NCBI GenBank assembly: GCA_002811675.1
Contig: PDIM01000035.1
Coordinates: 7,543-40,358, forward strand
Reading direction: 5' to 3'
Source of the DNA: Ichthyosporea sp. XGB-2017a
Taxonomy: Eukaryota > Opisthokonta > Ichthyosporea
Length of the DNA: 32,816 bases
Each line of letters begins with the position of its first letter. The stretch's first letter is position 1. Positions 19,636 through 27,963 of the stretch are shown here, piece by piece. The notes under the pieces were generated by a model. The model made no database searches and was not told the DNA's origin. It saw only the letters and a list, made by a program, of their open reading frames with translations. A program made the position numbers and the translations under genes.

Positions 19636-19974
19636 CTAATTTAAAGGAGTTTGTATACACCTTTTCCTGCTTAACTTTACGAAAGCTCTCATAGAAGACT
19701 GTTCAACTCTTAGCTTGGCAATCTCCACCTCTTGTCAACTTTTCTCGGTAGTCTCAACAACAACGTATGTCCCGACGCAGCCTCCCAGGGAAGTAGATCC
19801 GTCAGCAGGGTAGCTGGCGGGGCTGATGTGTGGGCCGGTCGCGAAAGTTAATCCTGACTTTTGCGGAAACCTGTGTAAGGGTACATTTCTTTTGTGGTAC
19901 GAAACACATTGCGTTGCAGGCTCACAAAGCTTCAACTTCTCAATTTCACGATGCTGAGAATGGTTTGAGATCAC
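19636..19974 (-). pseudogene. Minus-strand gene relic with an in-frame TGA
   Basis: The frame reads LCEPATQCVSYHKRN, SGLTFATGPHISPASYPADG, LGGCVGTYVVVETTEKS, then TGA (19735), then QEVEIAKLRVEQSSMRAF and a TAG at 19636. Protein-like composition continues across the TGA. Upstream, another frame reads RLAANWLGLNLTISSDLKPF, suggesting a frameshift near 19960. No family is recognised. Confidence 0.4.
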
Positions 19975-20334
19975 TTGAGATGGTTAAATTCAACCCCAGC
20001 CAGTTGGCAGCCAGTCTCTTCACAACGATTCTTTACCTAAACAGCATGTGAACAGCCTCCGGTCACATGAAGTGGGTGTGTGGAAACCGAAGGTGGAAAC
20101 TCTCAAGACTTCAGATAGAGACATCGGAAAGGAGCGCACACAAACTTTTAAAATGTTGCTGAGGTTACTCATTTTTACTATCCTTTGTTCACCCCAACCT
20201 CACGTTCTACTGTTTTAACTAATATTATCATAAACATATGCTCACTGGCTACAACTTTGGCTACAATTACATTTAATTTATTCATGTTCTTTTTTACGAT
20301 TGCTCAAGTGTAAGTTAACAAAGATGGGCATGAC
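19975..20334. other. Spacer, no intact gene seen
   Basis: The left end may hold the frameshifted start of the relic at 19636-19974. The rest is AT-rich 3' flank of the gene at 20335. Confidence 0.4.
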
Positions 20335-20961
20335 TCACTGGTAAAAGCAATCAAAGTTAAACTGTTTATCCAAACCTTGATTTACATGTCTTCCATTGAC
20401 TGTCACATCGAGCGTTTTCCCTGGCTGACGGATCAACTCCATTCCATCCGTATTTTCACCCTCATACTGCATACAATGGGCTTCATTGTGTCCTGTATGC
20501 ATTTGCTGAACATCTTCGAAATTGCCACTCGAAGAAATATGGATGATTTGAAAAATAGGATTTTGGGGGCCTGTACAATCCAAGGGAATGTCTATTTCCC
20601 CATGCATCTTTTGCTCGCTTGCTTGATCGGCAAGATGATATATCATGCACTTAGTACTGTTGCCTTTAATAACACGATCAGGATTGTTTACGTAGCAATC
20701 GTCCCAGTCGTAGGAAAAGCGAAATATGGCATGAAATTCCCCTCCTGGAACTGATGGCAACCCACTATATAAATCTCTCAGATGAACATTGATACAGCCT
20801 TGTTGACCAGAAGTTTGTGCTTCCCCATCAGAGCCTGTATTGGTTTGAGTGTGTAAAGGGTGTGCGAGGACTTGATGAAAAGGACTATTGCTCATGGCAA
20901 GCAGGATTACTGCTGCGATGCTGAGTGGAAGGACTAGAAAATGTTTCCCAAACCTGTTCAT
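20335..20961 (-). CDS. Secreted cysteine-containing protein (208 aa), unknown family
   Basis: The ATG at 20961 gives MNRFGKHF followed by a hydrophobic core LVLPLSIAAVILLAM and likely signal cleavage after VLA at residue 33. The mature protein has six cysteines (GCINV, DDCYV, KCMIY, LDCTG, HCMQY, FDCFY), compatible with three disulfides, and one NST glycosylation site. The frame extends upstream to a TTG, but the ATG puts the signal peptide at the N-terminus, so I chose it. A triple 21-bp tandem repeat lies 50-115 bases upstream. A minus-strand CTAAAAGGGC motif near 21131-21141 is a candidate TATA-like element. I recognise no homologous family. Confidence 0.72.
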   Translation of the reverse strand: MNRFGKHFLVLPLSIAAVILLAMSNSPFHQVLAHPLHTQTNTGSDGEAQTSGQQGCINVHLRDLYSGLPSVPGGEFHAIFRFSYDWDDCYVNNPDRVIKGNSTKCMIYHLADQASEQKMHGEIDIPLDCTGPQNPIFQIIHISSSGNFEDVQQMHTGHNEAHCMQYEGENTDGMELIRQPGKTLDVTVNGRHVNQGLDKQFNFDCFYQ

Positions 20962-21012
20962 CTCTCTCAAAACTTTCTTTCTTTTTGTTTTTGAAAAACT
21001 CGGAAACAAATT

Positions 21013-21075
21013 GATAATAAAAGCAAAATCTTAGATAATAAAAGCAAAATCTTAGATAATAAAAGCAAAATCTTA
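21013..21075. repeat. Three perfect 21-bp tandem repeats
   Basis: The units at 21013-21033, 21034-21054 and 21055-21075 are identical (GATAATAAAAGC...). They lie in the 5' leader or promoter of the minus-strand secreted-protein gene whose ATG is at 20961. Confidence 0.95.
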
Positions 21076-21606
21076 ATCAATTGACATACAAGCACGAACA
21101 AACGAAGACTGAAACGCATTCACTTTTAAATGCCCTTTTAGCACTCCGCTGAAAGTTCTTTGGAGCGAAGACTGCTTTAGACGCAGTTTCCTCACCCCAA
21201 AATTAAACAGCCTTATCATCTTATCAGTTGGATAAAAAAAAGAAAATATACTGCGTATTGTAATTGGTGTTAAGATTTTAATTGAGTTACAGTCTACAAT
21301 GAAGACTGAAGTATATATATACCCACCTGACACGGACCTGCTTATTTTTCTCCCTTAAAAAATTGGTCTTTTACGAAATAATTTTAGACCGTAAAAAGAT
21401 TAAGAAATAGAGAAAGAAGTTGTAAGAAGCTACAGTAAGTAAGAATCAGGGTAGGGGGGAGTTGAAATGTGGATGGGGGGGGGGGATGAGTCATGAGTAC
21501 TGTAGTATGCTTTCATGCTTTCACACTTGGTGTTCTCTACTACCGTAGTTGGGTAATTTTGTCATTCGCTGCTTGGACATCGGCGTTACACTTGGCTACT
21601 TTTGCA
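21076..21606. other. Spacer between two minus-strand secreted-protein genes
   Basis: It contains G-runs (GGGGGG near 21455; 11 G's at 21475-21485) and a TATATATA stretch near 21312. No gene is seen. Confidence 0.6.
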
Positions 21607-21870
21607 TTACATAACACCATTCAACTTTGTTTCGTACTCATCGCACACATTCGGACATTGTTTGTCCGCGCATCTGGTCAGTTTCATGCAGGCGGCATGC
21701 TTGGCTTTAATATCCGCGCAGCCTTCTCCTCGGGCCATGCGACGTAAAATATTCTCATCTAAAACAGCAGTTCCTCTTTTGTGAGGGCTCAAAGCATTGG
21801 TGGTGGCCACAACAATTATGGCTACTAGCACAAAGCAGAACACTCTGCCACAAGCCTTGTGGGAAACCAT
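21607..21870 (-). CDS. Small secreted cysteine-rich protein (87 aa)
   Basis: The ATG at 21870 starts a signal peptide (residues 1-26, core VFCFVLVAIIVVATTNA). Basic pairs KR (31-32) and RR (43-44) could be pro-peptide cleavage sites. The mature part carries C51-X9-C61-X5-C67-X4-C72-X3-C76, an odd number of cysteines that leaves one free or intermolecular. The spacing resembles neither the twin CX9C mitochondrial proteins (a signal peptide is present) nor a defensin that I can name. The short length and lack of a family make it an orphan, but the signal peptide and compact cysteine frame support a real gene. Confidence 0.6.
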   Translation of the reverse strand: MVSHKACGRVFCFVLVAIIVVATTNALSPHKRGTAVLDENILRRMARGEGCADIKAKHAACMKLTRCADKQCPNVCDEYETKLNGVM

Positions 21871-22625
21871 TTCAGTGTTCTGTTTATCTTTGAGTGGAGC
21901 GGGTGATGTCTTTGTCGCGCGCCATGTGCACTTGTATTTGCTTTAGCTCCTGTATAAAACTGCTATGCGTGATTTAAATTATTTGCCTGGAGACACCCCC
22001 AAGCAGGTGTTTGTTGACACACCTCTAAAAGTTCAAGCACATCAATGCATTAACCACATAGTTATACGCAAGACCCACTGCTCACTAGATGTATGAGAAG
22101 CTGCTAGGCCAAACTCCACTCACACTACTCGAAGATCCCTTCATTTTTTTTTAGCCCTTTGATTGATTTAAAACAAAGAAACAAAAGGAGTTAATTATCC
22201 CAATGAATTCTGGCACAAAACCTAAATAAGGAAATCCGAAAAGTTATAAGCCAATGATAAGCTTGTATAAATTCAATTAGCCAATCACGTTCCCGCGTTG
22301 TGTACAAAGGTTCGTCAAGGACCAATCCCTGTCCTATTATTGTCATCAAGGTGGAACAATATTTACATGTCAGCGCCTACGTAGCTTGTTAATGTACTAC
22401 AAGTGTGAGAAGCTTACAACTTCTCACAACAAGAGCAACAAGAGCTACATAGAATGCTTTCATAAGTAGGAACAGCTGACTTCTCGGTGTGGATAGTGAT
22501 ATGGGCAATGACTCCTTTGGGCAACTGTCAACTACAATTAGCTTTACATTATAAGAAGTTCCTATTTTTAGGGAACGAAAACCTCAGAAATTATTTTAAG
22601 TGGATAGTATCCCTCTGCTTTTCAT
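21871..22625. other. Intergenic region with three CCAAT boxes
   Basis: CCAAT occurs at 22251-22255, 22281-22285 and 22322-22326, in plus orientation towards the gene at 22737 but 410-490 bases before it. A GTTCCTATTTTTAGGGAAC imperfect palindrome lies near 22559-22577. No gene is seen. Confidence 0.5.
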
Positions 22626-22637
22626 TTTAAAAGGGCG
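22626..22637 (+). promoter_or_regulatory. TATA-like box TTTAAAAGGGCG
   Basis: It lies 100-111 bases before the ATG at 22737. Eleven of its twelve bases match the element before the secreted-protein gene at 31544 (TTTAAAAGGACG at 31401-31412). Confidence 0.45.
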
Positions 22638-22736
22638 AAGGAAACAGCTAAATTCTGATGAACAGCAAAATAATTAAAACAAGCAGAATCTAAGTTTGGA
22701 AGAAAAGATCTTTTGAGAACCACATCTTATTGTACT

Positions 22737-23540
22737 ATGCATGTTCAATCATCAATGAATATTGCCACACTCGCATTTGTGCTATTGTGTATGGTGCTTG
22801 CGGTTGTCTCTGCAGATAGGGTGCCTCAGATTGGAAATCGAACCTTTAGTGTTGGTGCAGGTTGCATGAGCTACCATGAAGAAATCGTTGAAGGGAAATC
22901 AGTGATGACACCCGACTATGAGTCTGTCGAATCCGTTTCTTGGTTGGAGGTAGTTTTGGACACTGTTACCGGACCCACCATAAAGGATCATGTGGACAAT
23001 GTATCTCTGTTTGTTGCAGCGACTTCGTGCAAATCAAAGCCTGAATGTCAAGGACATATTGATATCAATTTTACCAGCGCCATACACGATCTTAATGGTT
23101 TTTTTACCTTCTTTGCGAATAACTCGTACTCTGGCACTTTTGGAAACGAGAAAGGGGGCCCCTATCGTCAAAAAACGATGTCAAAAGGAGGCCGGGAAAG
23201 ATATTTGTTTAATTCGGCATTCACAAAGTCTTTCAACGCGACACCGCTTGCTGACCCGTCCTTGAACAATGAGATATTTTGGACTTTGAGAACCAATGGA
23301 GGCCCAAAGCAATATGCGGAAACTGTCATTCCCAAAGGGGGCTGCCCTGCACAGATGGTCAATGGAGCACAGGTCATTTTGTTTCAGGTTACAAATAGCT
23401 TCACCATGTCTGGTCCCACCCCCACTCCTACCCCCTCCACTCCTACCCCCTCCACTGAAACTCCCGGAAGTGCTTCTACCGCGAGGCGCTCTCTGTTCTT
23501 GGCTTTTTTACTCTGTACAATCCTTATTCTGACCTTTTAA
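22737..23540 (+). CDS. Secreted, probably GPI-anchored surface protein (267 aa)
   Basis: The ATG at 22737 (another in-frame ATG follows at 22755) starts a signal peptide ending near residue 26 (VLAVVSA before DRVPQ). The ectodomain has several cysteines (GCMSY, TSCKSKPEC, KGGCPAQ) and N-glycosylation sites (NRTF, NVSL, NFTS, NNSY, NATP). A Pro/Thr/Ser linker made of PTPTP and STPTP units precedes a small-residue stretch (GSASTA) and a hydrophobic C-terminus (LFLAFLLCTILILTF): the layout of a GPI-anchored protein on a rigid O-glycosylated stalk. The family is unknown. The broken gene at 18249-19482 has the same overall plan and may be a distant relative. Confidence 0.75.
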   Translation: MHVQSSMNIATLAFVLLCMVLAVVSADRVPQIGNRTFSVGAGCMSYHEEIVEGKSVMTPDYESVESVSWLEVVLDTVTGPTIKDHVDNVSLFVAATSCKSKPECQGHIDINFTSAIHDLNGFFTFFANNSYSGTFGNEKGGPYRQKTMSKGGRERYLFNSAFTKSFNATPLADPSLNNEIFWTLRTNGGPKQYAETVIPKGGCPAQMVNGAQVILFQVTNSFTMSGPTPTPTPSTPTPSTETPGSASTARRSLFLAFLLCTILILTF

Positions 23541-23948
23541 TGTCATCATACGAAGTATAAACCAAGTACAACACTGCTCGCTCTTTTGTGTGTGAGCTAC
23601 GATCCATCCCCGTTTGTTTTATTTTGTAGACCTTGAGTGCACTTGGGTGTAGCTACTATAGACACCTCTGCTTTTGATTTGTTCTACCCAAATGATGTGG
23701 AAATTGGACTCTGCGTTGTTGTTATCAATCTAGCTTAATTTTTGCCCATCTGTTTTATCGCAAGCTGCATATTCGTTACCATACAGTAATGTTTCATAGC
23801 ATAGTATCGCGCTGTAGATTTAATGGACCTTTATTGTCTAATTATGTAGTCAATTCAATTGTTTGTGAATTTCTTTTCTTCTATCCATGCTGATAATGCT
23901 TTAATAAGAGATAGAAACTTTGTCTTTTTGGCATAATAAAATCTTTCT
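23541..23948. other. 3' flank, no gene seen
   Basis: AT-rich sequence following the gene at 22737; nothing protein-like is visible. Confidence 0.6.
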
Positions 23949-24394
23949 TTATTGTGTTTCAGAGTGTTCAAAACAACTTGAAACCTGTTGTATAACAAAT
24001 ATAAGAAGAAACAACAACCGGTTAAAGGAGGATTTCTCGAAGGCTTTGTTATTGTCACGAAAGCCTCCCCATATGTTTTTTCGATTTGCTGAAGAACATG
24101 CGGAGAACATGCATTCATTTTCTCTAAACCTGTTGCTGTTATCTGAGAGATAAAGAAGTATTTCTGATAGCATTTGCTTCACTATCTTAAAAGTTTTTCT
24201 ATTTTCTTCTGGTAATCTAGTAAACATTTGGGCATTCTTTTCAGCAGATGACATGCTCCCTGACGTCATCAAATATTGATGGTAAATATCTCCGTCCAAA
24301 GCCCAAACCGAGCTATCCTTTCCGTATCATGTAGTCATCAAGTCATTGTATTCATCTAAGTCACACTACAAACTCAGCATAATCATCAATCACT
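23949..24394 (-). pseudogene. Minus-strand relic, possible surface protein
   Basis: From 24326 down to the TAA at 23949 the frame is open and protein-like: YGKDSSVWALDGDIYHQYL, SSAEKNAQMFTRLPEENRKT, FKIVKQMLSEILLYLSDN, then NRLLFLLIFVIQQVSS near the end. A TGA (24327) and a TAG (24366) interrupt the upstream part (CDLDEYNDLMTT), and RPVIDDYAEF and KCLNSNITACSMVVQY continue in other frames. The open part lacks an ATG that would give a signal peptide. It may be a 5'-broken gene; the evidence is composition only. Confidence 0.35.
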
Positions 24395-24936
24395 GGTCGA
24401 ATATTGAACAACCATACTACATGCTGTTATGTTTGAGTTGAGACACTTTCCGTAACCGTACTATTTGCTAAAACTTTCCACCATCATCCCTGCCATCATC
24501 ATCACGATGGTATCACTACTTTCCAAAGGCTATTTTTGAACATTTGTTTCACACCCTTCACACTTCACACCTTCTCTTCTCCCACGTGTACGTACATGTA
24601 CACATACGTCTTCGTGCATCGGTTGGGGAAGGGGTTTTGCTTTTCTTGTCGAGGGTTGAGGAAGGGCGCAGTGTTTCAAACGCCCTCCTTTTGTTTTTTC
24701 GAGGTTCACACTGGGGAGTGCTTATTGGAACTATGTAACTCACACACACACAAGCTTTCACACATTAGACGTCATCTTTTTTTATGTCTGTTATCTCCGC
24801 CAAATGCATAAACTAAACATCCTCTGTGTGTACAGCATTCCTCCCCGTGAATATGACACATTTCATTGATACGTGTCCTTTGTACAAAGAGGTATCTTGA
24901 GTATATTGGTGCATTGTTCATACACTGAAAAAAGCA
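24395..24936. other. Spacer, no gene seen
   Basis: Overlapping short frames on both strands near 24536-24811 show no consistent coding signal. CA/CT-rich runs are present. Confidence 0.5.
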
Positions 24937-24943
24937 TATAAAG
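24937..24943 (+). promoter_or_regulatory. TATA box of the 25061 gene
   Basis: TATAAAG, followed by GGGC, 118-124 bases upstream of the ATG at 25061. Confidence 0.55.
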
Positions 24944-25060
24944 GGGCAGTCCATTTTCTCTGTTTTCCTTATTTCACTAGATTTCACTCAGAACAAACAT
25001 TCGTCGACGAACAAGAGTTTTGCTAGTTTGGATCAACAATTCTGATATTTTATAAGAAAC

Positions 25061-25744
25061 ATGATTCGATTTGCGGTGGCCATTGCTTTAATTGCACTTG
25101 TTGTTCTGCAAACGGTTCACGCTAAACCTGCCCTCTCAAGCAGCCAGGAGGACGCTAAGGATGTCCTAGTCCGCGCAAGGAGATCGGATCCAACCTTTTG
25201 GTCGTACATAGTGTTGTGTAACAGTTTGGATTATGGAATTGTCCTGATGGACAAGGGACACAACTTTATGGATATTCGAAGCGAGGAAGGGCCACTTCTT
25301 ACATTAGTTATACTCAAGCCAGGTGAATGTACCAAGAAGTATAGATTCGATGCGTGGCAACGTGTTGATGAGTCCCTAGAGCTTGACATCTTCAAAGAAG
25401 CTAACGGAGATTTGGTTGGGGTTTGGAACTTCCGACTTGGCATTGGGGATCCCTACAAAATTGAGTTGTACACATTGGATGGTGGCTTTGCCAAAACCGA
25501 GGGTACCCAATATGTCAAGGTAGCCCTTCCGACAATAGGCGGGAAGTGTGGACTGACTCTTGCTCAGACGGACTATGAACACGGTAAATCCTTTGAGGAC
25601 ACTCATGATTTGCCTTACAGGGTAGAAGGTCTTCCTGTGTGTAAAGATGGAAAGTGGCAAGAGACCGAAGCAATAACGAACACGCAGTTTTATCAGTTGA
25701 ATCTTGTAGATGCGGGAGGCTGTTACGGTAAAGGCTGCTGGTAA
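25061..25744 (+). CDS. Secreted pre-pro-protein with Kex2/furin-like site (227 aa)
   Basis: Residues 1-21 are a signal peptide (MIRFAVAIALIALVVLQTVHA). A 20-residue pro-segment follows, ending in RARR (38-41), a classical furin/Kex2 recognition site, so the mature chain probably begins at SDPTFW. The mature domain (about 186 residues) has cysteines at VLCNS, GECTK, GKCGL, PVCKD and the closely spaced CYGKGCW at the very end. Many short strands rich in Leu, Val and Tyr suggest a beta-rich fold. I recognise no family. A good TATA box lies about 120 bases upstream and AATAAA follows about 85 bases after the stop. Confidence 0.8.
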   Translation: MIRFAVAIALIALVVLQTVHAKPALSSSQEDAKDVLVRARRSDPTFWSYIVLCNSLDYGIVLMDKGHNFMDIRSEEGPLLTLVILKPGECTKKYRFDAWQRVDESLELDIFKEANGDLVGVWNFRLGIGDPYKIELYTLDGGFAKTEGTQYVKVALPTIGGKCGLTLAQTDYEHGKSFEDTHDLPYRVEGLPVCKDGKWQETEAITNTQFYQLNLVDAGGCYGKGCW

Positions 25745-26187
25745 CTTTTGCTTAGTGATGTCAACACTACTGAGTAGTAGATGATGAGAATAATACTCCT
25801 TCTGATGTCAGATGCAGTAGTCCTCTCAATTAAAAATAAAATCAGTTCGGATCCCCAGTCCCCGGGGCAATATCACCTCAATGAATGAATGCGAAACGTC
25901 CTGTGGTTATTAGAAGATGACAGAGAATTTCCAATAAGAAGTTTAGATGCAATTGGGCAAAACTGAGAGAAACTATTGGGGAGTAGCTTAGTTTTCTATT
26001 CCTTTGTTTATTGACTAACGACAAGCTAGTACAGTACTTATGCTCAAAACGAGTAATTAGGTAAAATTCTTGTTTTGAAAGTCATAGAGCAACTACACTG
26101 CGTCTTCTTCTTCTTGTCTATGTTGGCAGACTCTTTCCTCATAGCACCATTCTGTCTAGCAGCTTCTTTACCACAAAAAGAACACCA
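25745..26187. other. 3' flank of the 25061 gene, no gene seen
   Basis: It contains AATAAA near 25830 (possible polyadenylation signal on the plus strand) and a small CTT run near 26105. No coding signal. Confidence 0.55.
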
Positions 26188-26517
26188 CTAGCTTGTGCAC
26201 GTTTGTGAGTTCATATTTATAGCAAGGCAATGAAACGATAGCTCATACGGATTTTCGGGATTTACGGGATCTTCGTGCAAGTACAAGAAGTCAGGCATAT
26301 CTCGACACTGGTTGATGCACTGAGGCATGTCGCATGGAAACTGTACTTCCCTTCTCGTTGCTCTTATACCACCTACAACATCCTTGTCCTGTGTGCCGGC
26401 TGGGTGCTTTCCATGGCAGCAGCTGTGGTTGTTTGCATAGCAATCCCAGATAGGAGGGGGTCGGGAATGCAGCTGCGAGGCTGGAGTTGTACAAATAGCT
26501 TAATCCAAACACAGCAT
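26188..26517 (-). pseudogene. Cysteine-rich secreted-peptide relic
   Basis: A minus-strand frame of 103 codons (26499 to the TAG at 26188) is clearly protein-like: PPPIWDCYANNHSCCHGKHP, VQFPCDMPQCINQCRDMPD, then PYELSFHCLAINMNSQTC, with nine cysteines in all. It lacks an initiating ATG. Immediately upstream in frame is TAA (26500-26502), preceded by a hydrophobic LLFLSMLCLD that could be the rest of a signal peptide. A neighbouring frame (ATG at 26608) offers another hydrophobic start that would need a frameshift. Either a nonsense or a frameshift mutation has separated the secretion signal from the cysteine-rich domain, or a very short intron is present. Confidence 0.45.
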
Positions 26518-26817
26518 AGATAGGAAGAGCAGAGTTCTTTATAAGTTTTTTCTTTGAATCAGCATTGTTGCTTTGGTCAGGGAAGTGGTGTCTGAGGTTA
26601 GATACCAACTATTGAAATAAAACTTTAGTCGCCCACAGTTCTGTGTGAGTGGTTGTTTTTTGTTTTTGTTTTTTTGTTTTTGATTCTTTTTTTTTCGGTT
26701 TCCTTTTTATAGAGGTCAGCAAGGAAAAGCTAAGCTTCCGGCCTTTACTAGAAGATGGCTTAAATTCTTAAGCGAAAGCTCTGAATATCGCGATAATAGT
26801 TCGTTCTTTATTGGCTG
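26518..26817. other. Spacer with T-runs
   Basis: T-rich stretches at about 26655-26710; no gene seen. Its left part could contain a frameshifted N-terminus for the cysteine-rich relic. Confidence 0.45.
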
Positions 26818-26919
26818 CTATTTCCCTCCAAGGCGACCACCGACCCAATAAGTATCAAAAGTAATTTCGTCAAGAGAGGGTCGTGGTAGCAGAACTGGTT
26901 CTTCAGCACCTGCAGCTTG
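26818..26919 (-). other. In-frame extension after the stop of the 27885 gene
   Basis: After the TAG at 26920, 33 more codons stay open to another TAG (26818-26820) and look like ordinary protein (QAAGAEEPVLLPRPSLDE, then ITFDTYWVGGRLGGK). This may be a nonsense-truncated tail or a readthrough extension. The length alone is not significant. Confidence 0.35.
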
Positions 26920-27885
26920 CTATGCAGCCTCCATGAAAGCTGCAACTATATCCGCCACTGTATCGACAGCGCCCTCCTCCACCAGTGATTGAAACGCTGA
27001 TTCAGTTTCTTCTACTATGGCTTCAGTATCTTCTTCAACTGACTCTGCTATATCATCTACTGGCTGCGGATCGCTGCCCTCTAATGGAATACCATCAAGT
27101 GCATCAACTAAAGGCGATGGGGGCACCGGTTCCCTAGGCACGCTTGCAAACATTTGAGCTATTCTCTCTGCGTCCTCTACAGTGCCGTCTACGGCCGCCC
27201 TGGACGCTATTGTCGAACAATAAAAGTGAATAACATCTTCTGCCGATTCCGACGAGACTGACGAGCTCAAGCCGCCATAACTACTGTCTGCTAATGTAGA
27301 TACATACGAATCTCCTGCTCTAATAGTAAAAGACTCCTCAGGGTCAAACTCGCGCACTGAAGTGTAATCTGGGTAAGTTGATTGTTGATCCACATTTCTC
27401 CTATAGTATACGCGAGCAGCGGTTCTTCGTCCTATGCGCATTGAGAATGGGCGTCTATAATAAGCCAGGTAAGGGAACCACCTCGGCGCCCAGGAAAGTG
27501 AATAATCTAAAAGCCTAAAAAAGGCCCCAACACGAGCAGAGGCCTGTGCTTGAAAAAGCCTTCGTAAAAAGCTAAGCTCATTAAACTCTGTAATGGTATG
27601 GATAGTCCCAGTGCTCCACCGCAGATTTCTTATTAAACTAAAGTCTCGATAGTTCCTAAAAAAACGATATTGAATAAATTCTTTCACAATACCCCCAGAA
27701 GGCCAATAAACGGCAGCTGCTCTCCACAACCATGACAAAACGTTCCAACGGTGTTTTTTTGGTGGCACATATAAATGATGAAAAATATTAGGAATGCTCA
27801 TTAGTGCATTCCTTGTTTTCTTAACTTTGCTTGATAGGCACCTCTTTGGGATTGATGAAGAAGGAATGCATCCCATTGCGGCCAT
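26920..27885 (-). CDS. Orphan protein, possibly lipid-anchored, split charge (321 aa)
   Basis: Start ATG at 27885 (MAAMGC...); the second ATG at 27876 would give MGCIPSSS, a classic N-myristoylation and palmitoylation signal (Gly2, Cys3, Ser/Thr at 6). Residues 1-165 are very basic and aromatic (WNVLSWLWRAAAVYWP, RWFPYLAYYRRPF, RIGRRTAARVYYRR). From residue 170 the protein turns acidic and Ser-rich, ending in Glu/Asp-rich repeats (SVEEDTEAIVEETESAFQSL). No signal peptide and no known family. It is divergent from the 27964 gene with 78 bases between start codons. Coding potential is good, but the start choice and C-terminus are uncertain because an open in-frame extension follows the TAG stop. 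Confidence 0.6.
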   Translation of the reverse strand: MAAMGCIPSSSIPKRCLSSKVKKTRNALMSIPNIFHHLYVPPKKHRWNVLSWLWRAAAVYWPSGGIVKEFIQYRFFRNYRDFSLIRNLRWSTGTIHTITEFNELSFLRRLFQAQASARVGAFFRLLDYSLSWAPRWFPYLAYYRRPFSMRIGRRTAARVYYRRNVDQQSTYPDYTSVREFDPEESFTIRAGDSYVSTLADSSYGGLSSSVSSESAEDVIHFYCSTIASRAAVDGTVEDAERIAQMFASVPREPVPPSPLVDALDGIPLEGSDPQPVDDIAESVEEDTEAIVEETESAFQSLVEEGAVDTVADIVAAFMEAA

Positions 27886-27963
27886 TGAACAAACATTGGG
27901 ATATGAATAGGCAACTCCTAAAGGAGATTCATCGCCCTTTTCCCTAAAGTTGCTCCCAGTCTA

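Noticed and set aside
24536-24811. Overlapping plus-strand frames of 64-91 codons
   Set aside because: Two frames and the opposite strand are all open at once, as in low-complexity sequence; no signal peptide or motif.
24772-24987. Minus-strand 71-codon cysteine-containing frame
   Set aside because: It covers the TATA box and leader of the 25061 gene on the other strand and shows no signal peptide.
17486-26920. A variant genetic code with TAG or TGA as sense codons
   Set aside because: TAA, TAG and TGA each terminate apparently intact genes here, and the large genes have no internal stops. Pseudogenes explain the in-frame stops more simply.
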